Below, piece after piece: positions 38,942 to 48,850 of a stretch of 64,000 nt of DNA. Position 1 is the first letter of the stretch. Every line of letters starts with the position of its first letter. Origin of the DNA: Murimonas intestini (GTDB lineage Bacteria > Bacillota > Clostridia > Lachnospirales > Lachnospiraceae); NCBI GenBank assembly GCA_003148945.1, contig QGGY01000015.1:71338-135337 (forward strand), in the 5' to 3' direction. A model generated the notes under the pieces. It was given only the letters and a program-made list of their open reading frames with translations. It was not told the DNA's origin and did not search any database. The position numbers and the translations under genes are program-made.

Positions 38942-40351
38942 ATGGGCAGATTTTGGGAGAGATTCCGGGGTAGGAACAGAAAGGCAGTGATTGCCGGTGC
39001 TGTGGCGGGATGTGTCTGTATACTTGCCGGCGGATATGCCGGAGTGGGGTATTATTACAGCGGGAGATTCTATATAGGGACTTTCATAAACGGAGTCAGC
39101 TGTTCAAACAAGACGGCTGAGGAGGCAGAGCGCGGACTTATGAATAATCTGCTGAATTATAAGCTTACCATAAGGGGCAGAGGCGGGATTGAGGGGCAGA
39201 TAACAGGCAATCAGCTGGCGCTCTCGTACATAGATATGAGTCAGGCGGAGGAAGTGCTGTGGGATCAGAAGCCCTGGGCCTGGATATTTGCCATGATGGG
39301 GGACAGGAATTACCACATTGCATTTCCTGTGGACTATAATGAGGGGATTCTGGATTCCCTGCTGGAAGGGATGCCTTTTATGGACGGGAAGCTTGTTACA
39401 CCTCCGGCTGATGCTGCTATAGAGGAAACTGATTCAGGTTTTGTGATACGGCCGGAGGAACAGGGAAACATGGTCAGATTTGAAAGGCTGAAGGAGGCTG
39501 CTGCAGCAGCCATCAGACATGGTGAGACGGTCCTGGACCTGGATAAGGAGGGACTGTATGAGGCGCCTTCGGTGCTTGGCAGCGATGAGCAGCTTCAGTC
39601 GGAAGTGCGCCAGCTCAATGAGCTTACAAGGGCCAGGATCACATATGATTTTACAGACAGGCAGAAGGTGGTGAACAGGGGGATCATCAGGCAGATGCTC
39701 TCTAAGGATCTGTACGGGAATTATTTTCTGGATAAAGATAAAGCGGCGGAATGGGTAAAACAGATGGCATATGATACAGATACCTTTGGGCTGCCAAGAG
39801 ATTTTACCGCACATGACGGGAGCACCATCCGCCTGGAGGGCGGTGATTACGGCTGGTGCATAGACAGGGAGAAGACAACGGAGGAGCTTATATCTGCTGT
39901 CTCGGCGGGGATGAACGGAAGTCTTCAGCCCTCTTACGTGTATACTGCCATGGACCGTTCTGCTGATGATATCGGAGGGACTTATGTGGAGGTGTGCATT
40001 TCACAGCAGCGCATGTGGTTCTACAAGGACGGCGTGGAGCTGGTGGATACACCTGTAGTGACAGGTGACCCCAATAAAGGGAATGCCACTCCTGCCGGAG
40101 GCGTTTGGGCCATAGACGCCAAAATAAACGGACAGATACTAAGAGGACAGGATTATGCACAGCCTGTTGCATACTGGCTGCCCTTCAATGGAAATGTGGG
40201 TATCCATGACGCCAGCCATTTCAGGTCTTATTTCGGAGGGAATATCTATCTGACGAATGGGTCCCACGGCTGCATCAATACGCCCACAGATCAGGCGGAA
40301 ATTATCTTCCGCAATGTAGACAAGGGTTACCCTGTGGTGGTATATGAATAA
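38942..40351 (+). CDS. L,D-transpeptidase (YkuD domain) with N-terminal membrane anchor
   Basis: 469 residues from ATG 38942 (GAGGTGA at 38927-38933). TM helix about 19-43 (AVIAGAVAGCVCILAGGYAG). Two peptidoglycan-binding-like domains (about 50-220 and 225-330), then the YkuD catalytic domain (about 345-469): VEVCISQQRMWFYKDGVELV, GIHDASHFRSYFGGN and SHGCINTP with catalytic His and Cys. It makes 3-3 cross-links in peptidoglycan outside the membrane. Not obviously linked to its sugar-transport neighbours. Confidence 0.92.
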   Translation: MGRFWERFRGRNRKAVIAGAVAGCVCILAGGYAGVGYYYSGRFYIGTFINGVSCSNKTAEEAERGLMNNLLNYKLTIRGRGGIEGQITGNQLALSYIDMSQAEEVLWDQKPWAWIFAMMGDRNYHIAFPVDYNEGILDSLLEGMPFMDGKLVTPPADAAIEETDSGFVIRPEEQGNMVRFERLKEAAAAAIRHGETVLDLDKEGLYEAPSVLGSDEQLQSEVRQLNELTRARITYDFTDRQKVVNRGIIRQMLSKDLYGNYFLDKDKAAEWVKQMAYDTDTFGLPRDFTAHDGSTIRLEGGDYGWCIDREKTTEELISAVSAGMNGSLQPSYVYTAMDRSADDIGGTYVEVCISQQRMWFYKDGVELVDTPVVTGDPNKGNATPAGGVWAIDAKINGQILRGQDYAQPVAYWLPFNGNVGIHDASHFRSYFGGNIYLTNGSHGCINTPTDQAEIIFRNVDKGYPVVVYE

Positions 40352-40404
40352 TTGTCGGATTTTGTAAAGACCTTCTGTACAAAAACATTAAGATAAGGTA
40401 TACT

Positions 40405-40428
40405 CTTTACGTAAAAAACGTAAAGGAG
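40405..40428 (+). promoter_or_regulatory. leader hairpin overlapping the ribosome site of the purine permease
   Basis: CTTTACGT (40405-40412) and ACGTAAAG (40418-40425) are perfect arms around AAAAA; the ribosome site AAAGGAG (40422-40428) lies partly in the right arm. A -10-like TATACT is at 40400. It may be an RNA switch on translation or a repressor operator. Confidence 0.45.
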
Positions 40429-40436
40429 AGAGAAAA

Positions 40437-41837
40437 GTGAATCAACAAGAGAACAAAGGAGCAGAGTATGATTTTTATGGGAAGCTGCCCCTGAAAAAAG
40501 CTATCCCGCTGGGGCTGCAGCATGTGCTTGCCATGTTTGTGGGCAACCTGACACCGCTGCTTATTATTACGGGGGCCTGCGGAATGGGCGTGGGCAGTGA
40601 ATTTGCAGATATGCAGGTAGCCCTTCTGCAGAATGCAATGTGGATAGCAGGTGTTGTCACATTAGTACAGCTGTTTGCCATAGGACCTGTCGGCGGTAAG
40701 GTGCCTATCATTATGGGAACCAGCTCAGGTTTTATCGGTGTGTTCAACAGCGTGGCCCAGGTTATGGGCGGAGGCGTGCTGGCATATGGCGCCATTATGT
40801 GCGCTTCTATGATCGGCGGTATCTTTGAAGGGGTTCTGGGATTCCTGCTCAAGCCTCTCAGAAAGTTTTTCCCTGCAGTCGTTACAGGAACAGTAGTGCT
40901 TTCAATCGGTCTTTCCCTGATCGCGGTAGGTGTCAATTCCTTTGGCGGAGGAAATACGGCGAAGGATTTCGGATCTGTGGAAAACCTTATACTGGGCGGG
41001 ATTGTACTGCTGGTCATCGTTATACTGAAGCACGGAACTAAGGGGATGACAAGTGCATCCTCCATCCTGATCGGCATTATAGTGGGCTATGTGGCAGCGG
41101 CTGTCATGGGGCTGATACTGCCTACAACAGGAGTGGATGCACAGGGAGCTGAATACACAAAGGCATGGGTCCTTAACTGGGACAAGGTATCACAGGCCAG
41201 CTGGTTCTCGCTGCCGCAGATCCTTCCTGTGAAGCCTGTCTTTGATCTGAGGGCGGTCCTTCCTGTCCTGATCATGTTCATCGTGACAGCTGTAGAAACT
41301 GTGGGAGACATATCAGGCGTAATGGAAGGTGGAATGGGACGCGAAGCTACAGACAAGGAGCTCTCGGGCGGCGTTGTCTGTGACGGTATCGGGTCCAGCT
41401 TTGCAGCTGTGTTTGGCGTACTTCCTAATACTTCCTTCAGCCAGAATGTAGGTCTTGTAACCATGACAAAGATCGTGAACCGTTTTGCACTGGCTACAGG
41501 GGCTGTGTTCCTTATCTTATGCGGACTGTTTCCGAAGCTGGCAGCATTGATATCCATCATGCCCCAGAGTGTTCTTGGCGGGGCGGCTGTCATGATGTTC
41601 TCCTCTATCGTGGTCAGCGGTATCCAGCTGATAACTAAGAAACCTATGACAGCAAGGAGCATAACTATCGTATCTGTTGCCCTTGGCCTGGGATATGGTA
41701 TCGGATCTAACGGGGGCGTCCTGGCACAGCTTCCTGACAGCATCCAGCTGATATTCGGCGGCTCCGGCATTGTTCCGGCAGCGCTCGTTGCTATTGTCCT
41801 GAACATTGTGCTGCCTAAAGACAAAGAAGAGGCATAA
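40437..41837 (+). CDS. xanthine/uracil permease, NCS2 family (PbuX/XanQ-like)
   Basis: 466 residues, GTG start. About 12-14 membrane segments, beginning LGLQHVLAMFVGNLTPLLII; a nucleobase-cation symporter motif near FGVLPNTSFSQNVGLVTMTK (about 319-338) and the acidic ETVGDISGVMEGG segment (about 285) are NCS2 hallmarks. It imports purines or uracil with protons. Xanthine or a related purine is favoured because a molybdenum hydroxylase operon follows directly and a xanthine phosphoribosyltransferase is also in the window; this is contextual. Confidence 0.88.
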   Translation: MNQQENKGAEYDFYGKLPLKKAIPLGLQHVLAMFVGNLTPLLIITGACGMGVGSEFADMQVALLQNAMWIAGVVTLVQLFAIGPVGGKVPIIMGTSSGFIGVFNSVAQVMGGGVLAYGAIMCASMIGGIFEGVLGFLLKPLRKFFPAVVTGTVVLSIGLSLIAVGVNSFGGGNTAKDFGSVENLILGGIVLLVIVILKHGTKGMTSASSILIGIIVGYVAAAVMGLILPTTGVDAQGAEYTKAWVLNWDKVSQASWFSLPQILPVKPVFDLRAVLPVLIMFIVTAVETVGDISGVMEGGMGREATDKELSGGVVCDGIGSSFAAVFGVLPNTSFSQNVGLVTMTKIVNRFALATGAVFLILCGLFPKLAALISIMPQSVLGGAAVMMFSSIVVSGIQLITKKPMTARSITIVSVALGLGYGIGSNGGVLAQLPDSIQLIFGGSGIVPAALVAIVLNIVLPKDKEEA

Positions 41838-41843
41838 GAGAGA

Positions 41844-42875
41844 ATGAAGAATTTAAAAAAAGCAATCAGTTTATTTATTGCAGCTGTGCTCCTGACAACA
41901 ATGATGTCAGGGCAGGCAGCTGCCGCAGTAAAAATGCCGGAAGCACCAGAAAATGGCATAACTGTAACAGACCAGGCAGGAAGAGAAGTGACGCTTCAGG
42001 CTCCGGCCGGCCGCCTTGTTTCCTCATACTATATTTCTACAGCTATTCTGATAGCCCTTGGCTGTGAGGATGATCTGAAGGGAATAGAGATGAAGGCTGA
42101 TACAAGAGAGCTTTATAAGCTGGCGGCTCCTCAGCTGCTGGACCTTCCGGCTGTGGGGTCAGGCAAGGGGATCAACGTGGAAGAGACAGCGGCCCTTGAC
42201 CCGGATCTTGTCATACTGCCGTCCAGGCTGCAGGAGAGCGCTGCAGTGTTTGAAGAGCTGGATATTCCCGTCCTTATTGTAGATCCTGAGACACAGGAGG
42301 ATTTTGAGGCTTGTGTGGCTCTGCTGGCAGAAGTGACGGGCAATAAGGAGAGAGGGAACCAGCTGCTGGCATATTATCACGACAAGATGGAAGAGGCCGG
42401 GAAACTGACAGAAGGCCTTGAGAGGCCGTCAGTATATCTGGCATCCGGTTCGGGATATCTGAGAACATGTACATCTAAGATGTATCAGAATGACATGATA
42501 GAGGCGGCCGGAGGCAGGAATGTATCAGCGGAGCTTCAGGATGGATATTGGAAAGAGGTATCACCTGAACAGGTGCTCGCCTGGAATCCGGAATATATCT
42601 TTGCTGTCAATTATGCCGAATATTCACTTGAAGACATTGAGAAAGACACGGCTCTGGCTGAAGTGCAGGCTATAAAGGACGGAAAAGTCTTTACCTTCCC
42701 GTCTGAGATCGAAGCCTGGGATTACCCCACACCTTCGTCAGTGCTGGGAGTTTTGTGGCTGACATACCAGCTCCATCCTGATGTTTACTCAAAGGATGAA
42801 TTTATCAGGGAAGCACAGGATTTTTACAAAACATATTTTGATATAACAGTGACAGAAGAGCAGTTGGGGCTGTAA
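41844..42875 (+). CDS. FecCD-type ABC transporter substrate-binding protein
   Basis: 343 residues. The signal peptide (KAISLFIAAVLLTTMMSGQA, then AAA) has no lipobox cysteine. TroA/BtuF-like fold: TVTDQAGREVTLQAPAGRLV, ALGCEDDLKGIEMKADTREL, VEETAALDPDLVILPSRLQE, IPVLIVDPETQEDFEACVAL and a C-terminal WDYPTPSSVLGVLWLTYQL. It starts 6 bases after the permease and belongs with the next two genes. Ligand unknown; the family takes iron-chelates, cobalamin, haem or molybdate. Molybdate is plausible given the molybdenum enzyme genes that follow. Confidence 0.85.
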   Translation: MKNLKKAISLFIAAVLLTTMMSGQAAAAVKMPEAPENGITVTDQAGREVTLQAPAGRLVSSYYISTAILIALGCEDDLKGIEMKADTRELYKLAAPQLLDLPAVGSGKGINVEETAALDPDLVILPSRLQESAAVFEELDIPVLIVDPETQEDFEACVALLAEVTGNKERGNQLLAYYHDKMEEAGKLTEGLERPSVYLASGSGYLRTCTSKMYQNDMIEAAGGRNVSAELQDGYWKEVSPEQVLAWNPEYIFAVNYAEYSLEDIEKDTALAEVQAIKDGKVFTFPSEIEAWDYPTPSSVLGVLWLTYQLHPDVYSKDEFIREAQDFYKTYFDITVTEEQLGL

Positions 42876-42893
42876 ATGTAAATTTGGAGGAAC

Positions 42894-43889
42894 ATGATGA
42901 AACACAGAGGGTTCTGGGTCATGGCGGGGATTCTTGTATTGAGCGTGCTCATAACAAGCTGCATAGGCCGTTTTCCGCTTACTTTAAAGGAAATATGGGA
43001 GATATGCACAGGTACTATGCAGGAAGCTGTTAAAGAGGATGTCTTCCTGAAGATCCGCCTGTCCAGAGCCTTTTTTGTGGGAATGACAGGGGCGGGGCTG
43101 GCGGTTTCAGGACTTGTGTACCAGGAACTGCTGCAGAACCCGCTGGTTTCCCCAGATGTGCTGGGGGTGAGCGGAGGAGCCTGTGCAGGCGCCGTCGGAG
43201 CTATTCTGATGGGCGGGAGTGCACTTGCGGTACAGGCTTCTGCGCTGGCTTTCGGATTGCTGGCAGTTTTTTTGACGATCGCACTCTCGGGTCTTATCGG
43301 GGGCCAGCGGACGGTCAATATGATTTTGGCAGGTATTGTGGTAAAAGCAGTCGCAGATGCCATAATCATGGGATTTAAATACTTTGCGGACCCGTCAAGG
43401 CAGCTGCCGTCTATTGATTACTGGATGATGGGAAGCTTCCACACTGTCAGATGGACTGAAGTGAGGATGGTGCTGCCAGTGGTGATTGCGGCGTTTCTTG
43501 TACTCTGGCTCATGAGGTGGAAGCTCCAGGTGATGTCCCTTGGCGAGGAAGAGGCAAGGAGCCTGGGGATCCCGGCGGGCAGGGTGAAGTTCATCTGTAT
43601 ACTGGCAGCTACAGTCCTGGTGGCATCCAGCGTGTCTGTGACGGGCGTGGTGGCCTGGACAGGGCTGATCGTGCCCCATATGGTACGGTTTTTTACAGGT
43701 GATAATCTTATGAAGAATTTTGGGATATGCGGATGCGCAGGCGCCGTCTTCATGATCTGGGCTGATACACTGGCAAGATCTCTGACAGCAGCGGAGATCC
43801 CGGTCAGCATCATTACATCTGCAGCAGGTGCAGTATTCCTGCTGGCTGTTCTGATCCGGCGCAGGAAGAGAGGGGAGGCGGACACATGA
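42894..43889 (+). CDS. FecCD-type ABC permease
   Basis: 331 residues, eight to ten membrane helices. Family signatures: RLSRAFFVGMTGAGLAVSGL (about 60-79), VYQELLQNPLVSPDVLGVSG (about 81-100), GSFHTVRWTEVRM and a late VTGVVAWTGLIVPHMVRFFT (about 250). This is the BtuC/FhuB/MolB family of type II importers. GGAGGAACATG precedes the start; the stop overlaps the ATPase start by four bases. Confidence 0.9.
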   Translation: MMKHRGFWVMAGILVLSVLITSCIGRFPLTLKEIWEICTGTMQEAVKEDVFLKIRLSRAFFVGMTGAGLAVSGLVYQELLQNPLVSPDVLGVSGGACAGAVGAILMGGSALAVQASALAFGLLAVFLTIALSGLIGGQRTVNMILAGIVVKAVADAIIMGFKYFADPSRQLPSIDYWMMGSFHTVRWTEVRMVLPVVIAAFLVLWLMRWKLQVMSLGEEEARSLGIPAGRVKFICILAATVLVASSVSVTGVVAWTGLIVPHMVRFFTGDNLMKNFGICGCAGAVFMIWADTLARSLTAAEIPVSIITSAAGAVFLLAVLIRRRKRGEADT

Positions 43890-44707
43890 GCGGGGGGACA
43901 GTAAAGCTGTCTGCAGAAAAGCTGAATGTGTGGATCGGCAGAAAAAAGATATTAAATGACATCTCCTTCGAATGCCGCCTGGGGCTTGTGGGTCTTCTTG
44001 GAAGAAATGGCTCAGGAAAAACGACCCTCATAAAGGCTATGCTGAACCTGGGCTGCCGTCATGAGGGGGAGGTGTCTGTGGAAATGCAAAAAGAGGGCGG
44101 TGAGGCTGTGCGTGTCAGGCTTTCAGGCCTCTCCGGGCGGGAGCGCGCGCGTTATATGGCATATGTGCCTCAGGAACTTCATTCATGGGCACACTGCACC
44201 GTGCTGGATTTTGTTGTGATGGGGCGCAGTCCATATCTGGGGTGGCTGCAGAACCCGGGGAAACGTGACTACAATGAGGCAGGAGAAGTGCTGGAAGCGC
44301 TTGGGATCTCCTTTCTGGAACAAAGGTATATGGACCAGATCAGCGGAGGCGAGAGAAAGATGGCTTATCTGGCCCGGGCGCGGGTACAGAAGGCAGCCTG
44401 GATGCTGCTGGATGAGCCGGCGGCAGGACTTGACTTTGGACGGCAGCATCAGTTTTTTGAGGATCTCACAAAATGTCTCAGGGAGAGCCGCACGGGGGCT
44501 ATAGTAAGCATCCATGATCCTGTGCTGGCATATACCTACTGTGACCAGTTTCTGATACTGAAGGACGGCAGGATGGAAACCATGCTGTCCAGGGAAGATG
44601 AGGATTTTGAAGACATGTATCTTTTGCAGCTGGAACGGCTCTACGGGAGAAGAGCTGTATTTGCTGATACATCTGAGGGAAGAACAATGATATGGAGGAG
44701 GACGTAA
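43886..44707 (+). CDS. ABC transporter ATPase (FecE/BtuD/MolC-like)
   Basis: 273 residues. Walker A LLGRNGSGKTTLIKAML (about 36-52), Q-loop in YMAYVPQELHSWAHCTVLDF, signature QISGGERKMAYLARARVQ (about 150), Walker B AWMLLDEPAAGLDFG and the H-loop IVSIHDPVLAYTYCDQ. Partner of the two preceding genes. The signature has Glu-Arg in place of the common Gln-x-Arg, which is within family variation. Confidence 0.92.
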   Translation: MSGGTVKLSAEKLNVWIGRKKILNDISFECRLGLVGLLGRNGSGKTTLIKAMLNLGCRHEGEVSVEMQKEGGEAVRVRLSGLSGRERARYMAYVPQELHSWAHCTVLDFVVMGRSPYLGWLQNPGKRDYNEAGEVLEALGISFLEQRYMDQISGGERKMAYLARARVQKAAWMLLDEPAAGLDFGRQHQFFEDLTKCLRESRTGAIVSIHDPVLAYTYCDQFLILKDGRMETMLSREDEDFEDMYLLQLERLYGRRAVFADTSEGRTMIWRRT

Positions 44708-44711
44708 AAAT

Positions 44712-45509
44712 ATGCTTAAGATAAAAGAATATGTAAAAGCAGAGAGCCTTGAGGAGGCCTACCAGCTGAATCAGAAGAAAAAGAGCTGTATCCTGGGAGG
44801 CATGCTCTGGCTGAAGATGGGCTCACGGACGATTCAGACTGCCATCGACCTGTCGGGGCTGGGCCTGGATAAGATAGAGGAGACAGAAGAGGCTTTTTCT
44901 ATTGGATGTATGACAACTCTGCGCCAGCTGGAGAAGCATGAAGGGCTGGAAAAATTAACGCAGGGAGCCATCAGGCAGAGTGTGGAAAGTATCGTCGGCG
45001 TACAGTTCAGAAATCTGGCGACAGTGGGAGGCAGTATATTTGGCAGATTCGGTTTTTCAGACGTGCTGACCTGCTTTCTGGCCCTGGATACATATGTGGA
45101 GCTGTATCACGGAGGCATAATTCCGCTGGAGGAATTTGCTGCAGCCAAAAAAGACAGGGATATCCTGGTGAGGCTGATCGTGAAAAAGACACCTGTGCAC
45201 TGTGTATATATGTCTCACAGGAATACCAGGACAGATTTTCCTGTACTTACTTGTGCAGTGTCAGAAGATGGCAGGGGAGTGCGCGCTGTGGTGGGAGCGC
45301 GTCCGGGCCGCGCTGTCTGTATACGGCTGGAGGAGGACAGCCTGGAGGGTGGTCTGGACGGAAGTCTGGATGCGGCAGCCGAAGGACTTGCGGCACAGGT
45401 CACTACAGGCAGCAATATGCGGGCTGGCGCCTCATACAGGAGTGTTCTGGCAAAGGTGCTGATCAGGAGAGGACTTTGCCGTCTGCTGGAAGAGAGGGGG
45501 ATATCATAA
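44712..45509 (+). CDS. molybdenum hydroxylase FAD subunit (XdhB/CoxM-like)
   Basis: 265 residues, slightly short. The FAD-binding region (SCILGGMLWLKMGSRTIQTA and later RNLATVGGSIFGRFGFSDVL) fits FAD_binding_5 of the CO-dehydrogenase/xanthine-dehydrogenase family; the C-terminal half (AGASYRSVLAKVLIRRGLC) is the usual cap domain. It passes electrons from the iron-sulphur subunit to NAD or another acceptor. It starts 4 bases after the ABC ATPase, so the transporter and enzyme are one operon. Confidence 0.88.
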   Translation: MLKIKEYVKAESLEEAYQLNQKKKSCILGGMLWLKMGSRTIQTAIDLSGLGLDKIEETEEAFSIGCMTTLRQLEKHEGLEKLTQGAIRQSVESIVGVQFRNLATVGGSIFGRFGFSDVLTCFLALDTYVELYHGGIIPLEEFAAAKKDRDILVRLIVKKTPVHCVYMSHRNTRTDFPVLTCAVSEDGRGVRAVVGARPGRAVCIRLEEDSLEGGLDGSLDAAAEGLAAQVTTGSNMRAGASYRSVLAKVLIRRGLCRLLEERGIS

Positions 45510-45510
45510 G

Positions 45511-45987
45511 ATGAAGATTACAGTGATGTTAAATGGGAAAAAAATAGAGGAAGAAATAAGCCCTGATATGCTGCTGATAGACTTTGTGCGGGGGCATGGC
45601 TGCTTCAGCGTAAAGAGAGGCTGCGAAACTTCCAACTGCGGCCTTTGTACAGTATTTATGGACGATATGCCGGTACTTTCATGTTCAGTTCTTGCAGCCA
45701 GGGCATCCGGCCGCCGGGTGGAAACTCTGGAAGGGCTGCAGGAGGAGGCGGAGGAATTTGGCTCTTTTATAGCAGATCAGGGGGCAGAGCAGTGCGGTTT
45801 CTGCAATCCGGGGATGATCATGAATGCCATAGCTCTGTTCAGGGAGAATCCGGACCCTTCAGATGAAGAGATCAAAGAATATCTGGCGGGAAATCTGTGC
45901 CGCTGTTCAGGGTATGAGGGACAGCTGCGGGGGATCAGGGAATTTCTGGAATACAGAAGATCAAAAAGGACAGGAGGCGCCATATGA
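45511..45987 (+). CDS. molybdenum hydroxylase [2Fe-2S] subunit (XdhC/CoxS-like)
   Basis: 158 residues. The N-terminal plant-ferredoxin cluster has Cys in [11 protein letters not shown] (about 40-50) and CSVLAA; the C-terminal cluster has [18 protein letters not shown] and [11 protein letters not shown], giving all eight cysteines for two [2Fe-2S] centres. It relays electrons from the molybdenum centre to the FAD subunit. ATGA overlap with the next gene. Confidence 0.94.
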   Translation: MKITVMLNGKKIEEEISPDMLLIDFVRGHGCFSVKRGCETSNCGLCTVFMDDMPVLSCSVLAARASGRRVETLEGLQEEAEEFGSFIADQGAEQCGFCNPGMIMNAIALFRENPDPSDEEIKEYLAGNLCRCSGYEGQLRGIREFLEYRRSKRTGGAI

Positions 45988-48269
45988 GAATAGTAGGACA
46001 GCCAGTACAGAAGAAAGACGCTATGTCTCTTGTTACAGGGAAACCAGTCTTTACAGAAGACCTGCAGACTGGGGACTGCCTTGTAGTGAAAGTGCTCAGA
46101 AGCCCTCATGCAAACGCGTGGGTCCGGTCAGTCAGGACTGATGCGGCAAAAAAGGTGTCGGGGATCGAGGCCATCTACACATGGGAGGATGTGCCGGACA
46201 AAAGGTTTACGATGGCAGGGCAGACATATCCTGAACCCAGCCCATATGACAGGCTCATCCTTGACAGGCATGTGCGCTATGTGGGGGATCCGGTGGCGAT
46301 CGTGGCAGGCGGGAATGAGGCGTGCGTGGACAGGGCGCTGCGTATCTTAAAAGTGGAATATGAGGTATTGCCAGCGGTTCTGGATTTCAGGAGCGCCAAG
46401 GATAATGAGGTACTTGTGCACCCGGAGGAAAACTGGAGAGCTCTCTGTCCGGTGGGCGCTGACAATAAGCGCAACCTCTGTGCCTGCGGGGAATCCCATG
46501 AGGGCGATGTAGATGAGGTATTAAAGGAATGCGATGTTGTGGTGGAAGGCACATACCATACGAGGGCAAACCAGCAGGCAATGATGGAGACCTTCAGGAC
46601 GGTCTGCTATATGGATACATATGGCAGGCTGAATGTACTGAGCTCCACCCAGATCGTATTTCATGTCAGAAGGATCCTTTCTAACGCCCTTGATATACCG
46701 AAATCAAAGATACGTGTATTTAAGCCGAGGATCGGAGGAGGGTTTGGCGCTAAGCAGACTGTGGTGGCAGAAATTTTTCCGGCTTTTGTGACATGGATGA
46801 CGGGAAAGCCGTCTAAAATGATATTTACCAGGGAAGAATCGCAGACGGCCTCTACCCCCCGCCATGAGATGCAGGTATCTGTGAGGGTGGGAGCTATGAA
46901 AAACGGGAGAATTCGGGCGATAGATGTCCATACCCTGTCCAACACAGGGGCATATGGAGAGCATGGACCTACAACAGTAGGGCTCTCGGGACATAAATCC
47001 ATACCTCTCTATGGATCTTTAGATGCACACAGGTTTTCTTATGAAGTAGTCTACACGAATGTGATGTCTGCGGGAGCATACAGGGGTTATGGAGCGACAC
47101 AGGGAATCTTTGCCGTGGAATCGGCAGTTAATGAGCTGGCGGGGAAGCTGCATATGGATCCTGTGGCCCTCAGGGATCTGAATATGGTGCGTGAAGGTCA
47201 GATCATGCCGGCATACTATGGAGAACAGTCAAACAGCTGTGCCCTGAACCGCTGCCTGGCTAAGGCTGCGGATATGATCGGGTGGAAGGAAAAGTATCCG
47301 TGCAGAGATATGGGCAATAACAAGGTGCGCAGCGTGGGAGTGGCCATGGGAATGCAGGGGTCAGGGATCTCAGGGGTGGACGTGGGTTCAGCAGCCATTA
47401 AGCTGAACGAGGACGGAAGCTATACGCTGTCTATCGCTGCTGCAGATATGGGGACAGGCTGCGACACTATCCTGGCCCAGATGGCCGCGGAATGCATGGA
47501 ATGCTCTGTGGATGAGATTACTGTTACCGGGGCGGACACAGATACTTCCCCTTATGATTCAGGCTCCTATGCCTCCAGCACCACGTATATTACAGGGCGC
47601 GCTGTTGAGAAAGCGTGCCGGAAACTGCAGCAGAGGATATTAGAAGAGGGCGCACGCATGCTGGAGTGCAGTACAGAGGAGCTGGAGTTTGGCGGCGGCA
47701 GGGTGAAGCATCTTGGCGACGGCAGGGAGGTGACTCTGGAGCAGGTGGCGTTCAGTTCTATGTGCGGTAGCAGCACTGCGCTTCAGGCTGTGGAGAGCAA
47801 CAGCTCGCCCGTATCCCCGCCTCCGTTTATGGCGGGAATGGTGGAAATAGAGCTGGACAAAGAGACGGGACATGTGGAGATCCTGGATTATGCAGCCGTG
47901 GTGGACTGCGGTACTGTGGTAAATCCCAACCTTGCCAGAGTGCAGGTGGAAGGCGGGCTTGTGCAGGGGATAGGAATGGCTCTGTACGAAAATATACAGT
48001 ATACGGAAAAAGGACAGCTTCTCAATAACTCATTTATGCAGTACAAAGTACCGACCCGTCTTGATATGGGAAAACTCCGGGTGGAATTCGAGAGCAGCTA
48101 TGAGCCTACAGGACCGTTCGGGGCGAAATCTATAGGTGAGATCGTCATCAATACCCCCTCTCCGGCGCTGGCTCATGCTATTGCAAATGCCACGGGGATC
48201 TGGTTTAAGGAACTGCCCATCACCAGTGAAAAGATAGCCATGGGGCTGCTTGAAAAGGAAAGAAAATGA
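45984..48269 (+). CDS. molybdenum hydroxylase large subunit (xanthine dehydrogenase-like)
   Basis: 761 residues. The N-terminal Ald_Xan_dh_C domain (about 10-125, [20 protein letters not shown]) precedes the molybdopterin-binding domains: [19 protein letters not shown] (about 252), [40 protein letters not shown] and the active-site glutamate in [20 protein letters not shown] near the C-terminus. With the two preceding subunits it would hydroxylate a purine or similar heterocycle. The exact substrate is not shown by sequence. It overlaps the MocA-like gene by four bases. Confidence 0.92.
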   Translation: MRIVGQPVQKKDAMSLVTGKPVFTEDLQTGDCLVVKVLRSPHANAWVRSVRTDAAKKVSGIEAIYTWEDVPDKRFTMAGQTYPEPSPYDRLILDRHVRYVGDPVAIVAGGNEACVDRALRILKVEYEVLPAVLDFRSAKDNEVLVHPEENWRALCPVGADNKRNLCACGESHEGDVDEVLKECDVVVEGTYHTRANQQAMMETFRTVCYMDTYGRLNVLSSTQIVFHVRRILSNALDIPKSKIRVFKPRIGGGFGAKQTVVAEIFPAFVTWMTGKPSKMIFTREESQTASTPRHEMQVSVRVGAMKNGRIRAIDVHTLSNTGAYGEHGPTTVGLSGHKSIPLYGSLDAHRFSYEVVYTNVMSAGAYRGYGATQGIFAVESAVNELAGKLHMDPVALRDLNMVREGQIMPAYYGEQSNSCALNRCLAKAADMIGWKEKYPCRDMGNNKVRSVGVAMGMQGSGISGVDVGSAAIKLNEDGSYTLSIAAADMGTGCDTILAQMAAECMECSVDEITVTGADTDTSPYDSGSYASSTTYITGRAVEKACRKLQQRILEEGARMLECSTEELEFGGGRVKHLGDGREVTLEQVAFSSMCGSSTALQAVESNSSPVSPPPFMAGMVEIELDKETGHVEILDYAAVVDCGTVVNPNLARVQVEGGLVQGIGMALYENIQYTEKGQLLNNSFMQYKVPTRLDMGKLRVEFESSYEPTGPFGAKSIGEIVINTPSPALAHAIANATGIWFKELPITSEKIAMGLLEKERK

Positions 48270-48850
48270 AAGTGACACTGATATACCTGGCGGCTGGAAA
48301 CAGCCGCCGCTTCGGTTTAAACAAATTATTATATCCTATAGAGGGCAGGGCCATGTACCGCCATCTGCTGGAGCGCCTGGCAAGTATATGCGAAAGACAT
48401 GAAGGCTGGGAAGTGCTGGCAGTCACTCAGTATGAGGAGATATACAGTGAGATCATGTCGTCGATGGAGGGAAGGCCGGTCCGTGTCATTATGTCTCCTG
48501 ACAGCATCAGAGGGATTTCCATGTCGGTTAAGGCGGGAGTCAGGGCTTCGGGGGATTCTGACGCATGGGCCTTTTTTGTGGCGGACCAGCCTTTTATGAA
48601 AGAAACTACAGCGGAAGGCTTTCTGGAAACAATGGAGAGGGAAGGATGCGAACTGGGCTGTATGGCCAGCGGCGGACACCTGGGAAATCCAGCCTGGTTC
48701 CTGGCAGATTATGCCCCTGAGCTCCTGGATCTTGCAGGAGACAGGGGAGGAAAGCAGATTATCAGAAAATATTTAGAGAGAGTCCGCCTGTATGAAGCAG
48801 GCGGGGAAAAAGAGCTGCTGGATATTGACACTATGTCAGGTTTACTTTGA
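48266..48850 (+). CDS. MocA/MobA-like molybdenum cofactor nucleotidyltransferase
   Basis: 194 residues. LIYLAAGNSRRFGLNKLLYP (about 4-23) is the nucleotide-binding loop; VAVTQYEEIY-like strand, GISMSVKAGVRAS, and FFVADQPFMKETTAEGFLET with the metal Asp (about 110) complete the NTP-transferase fold. It lies in the Mo-hydroxylase operon and presumably makes the dinucleotide (cytosine or guanine) form of the cofactor. Its 3' end overlaps the convergent lacI gene by 9 bases. Confidence 0.85.
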   Translation: MKVTLIYLAAGNSRRFGLNKLLYPIEGRAMYRHLLERLASICERHEGWEVLAVTQYEEIYSEIMSSMEGRPVRVIMSPDSIRGISMSVKAGVRASGDSDAWAFFVADQPFMKETTAEGFLETMEREGCELGCMASGGHLGNPAWFLADYAPELLDLAGDRGGKQIIRKYLERVRLYEAGGEKELLDIDTMSGLL

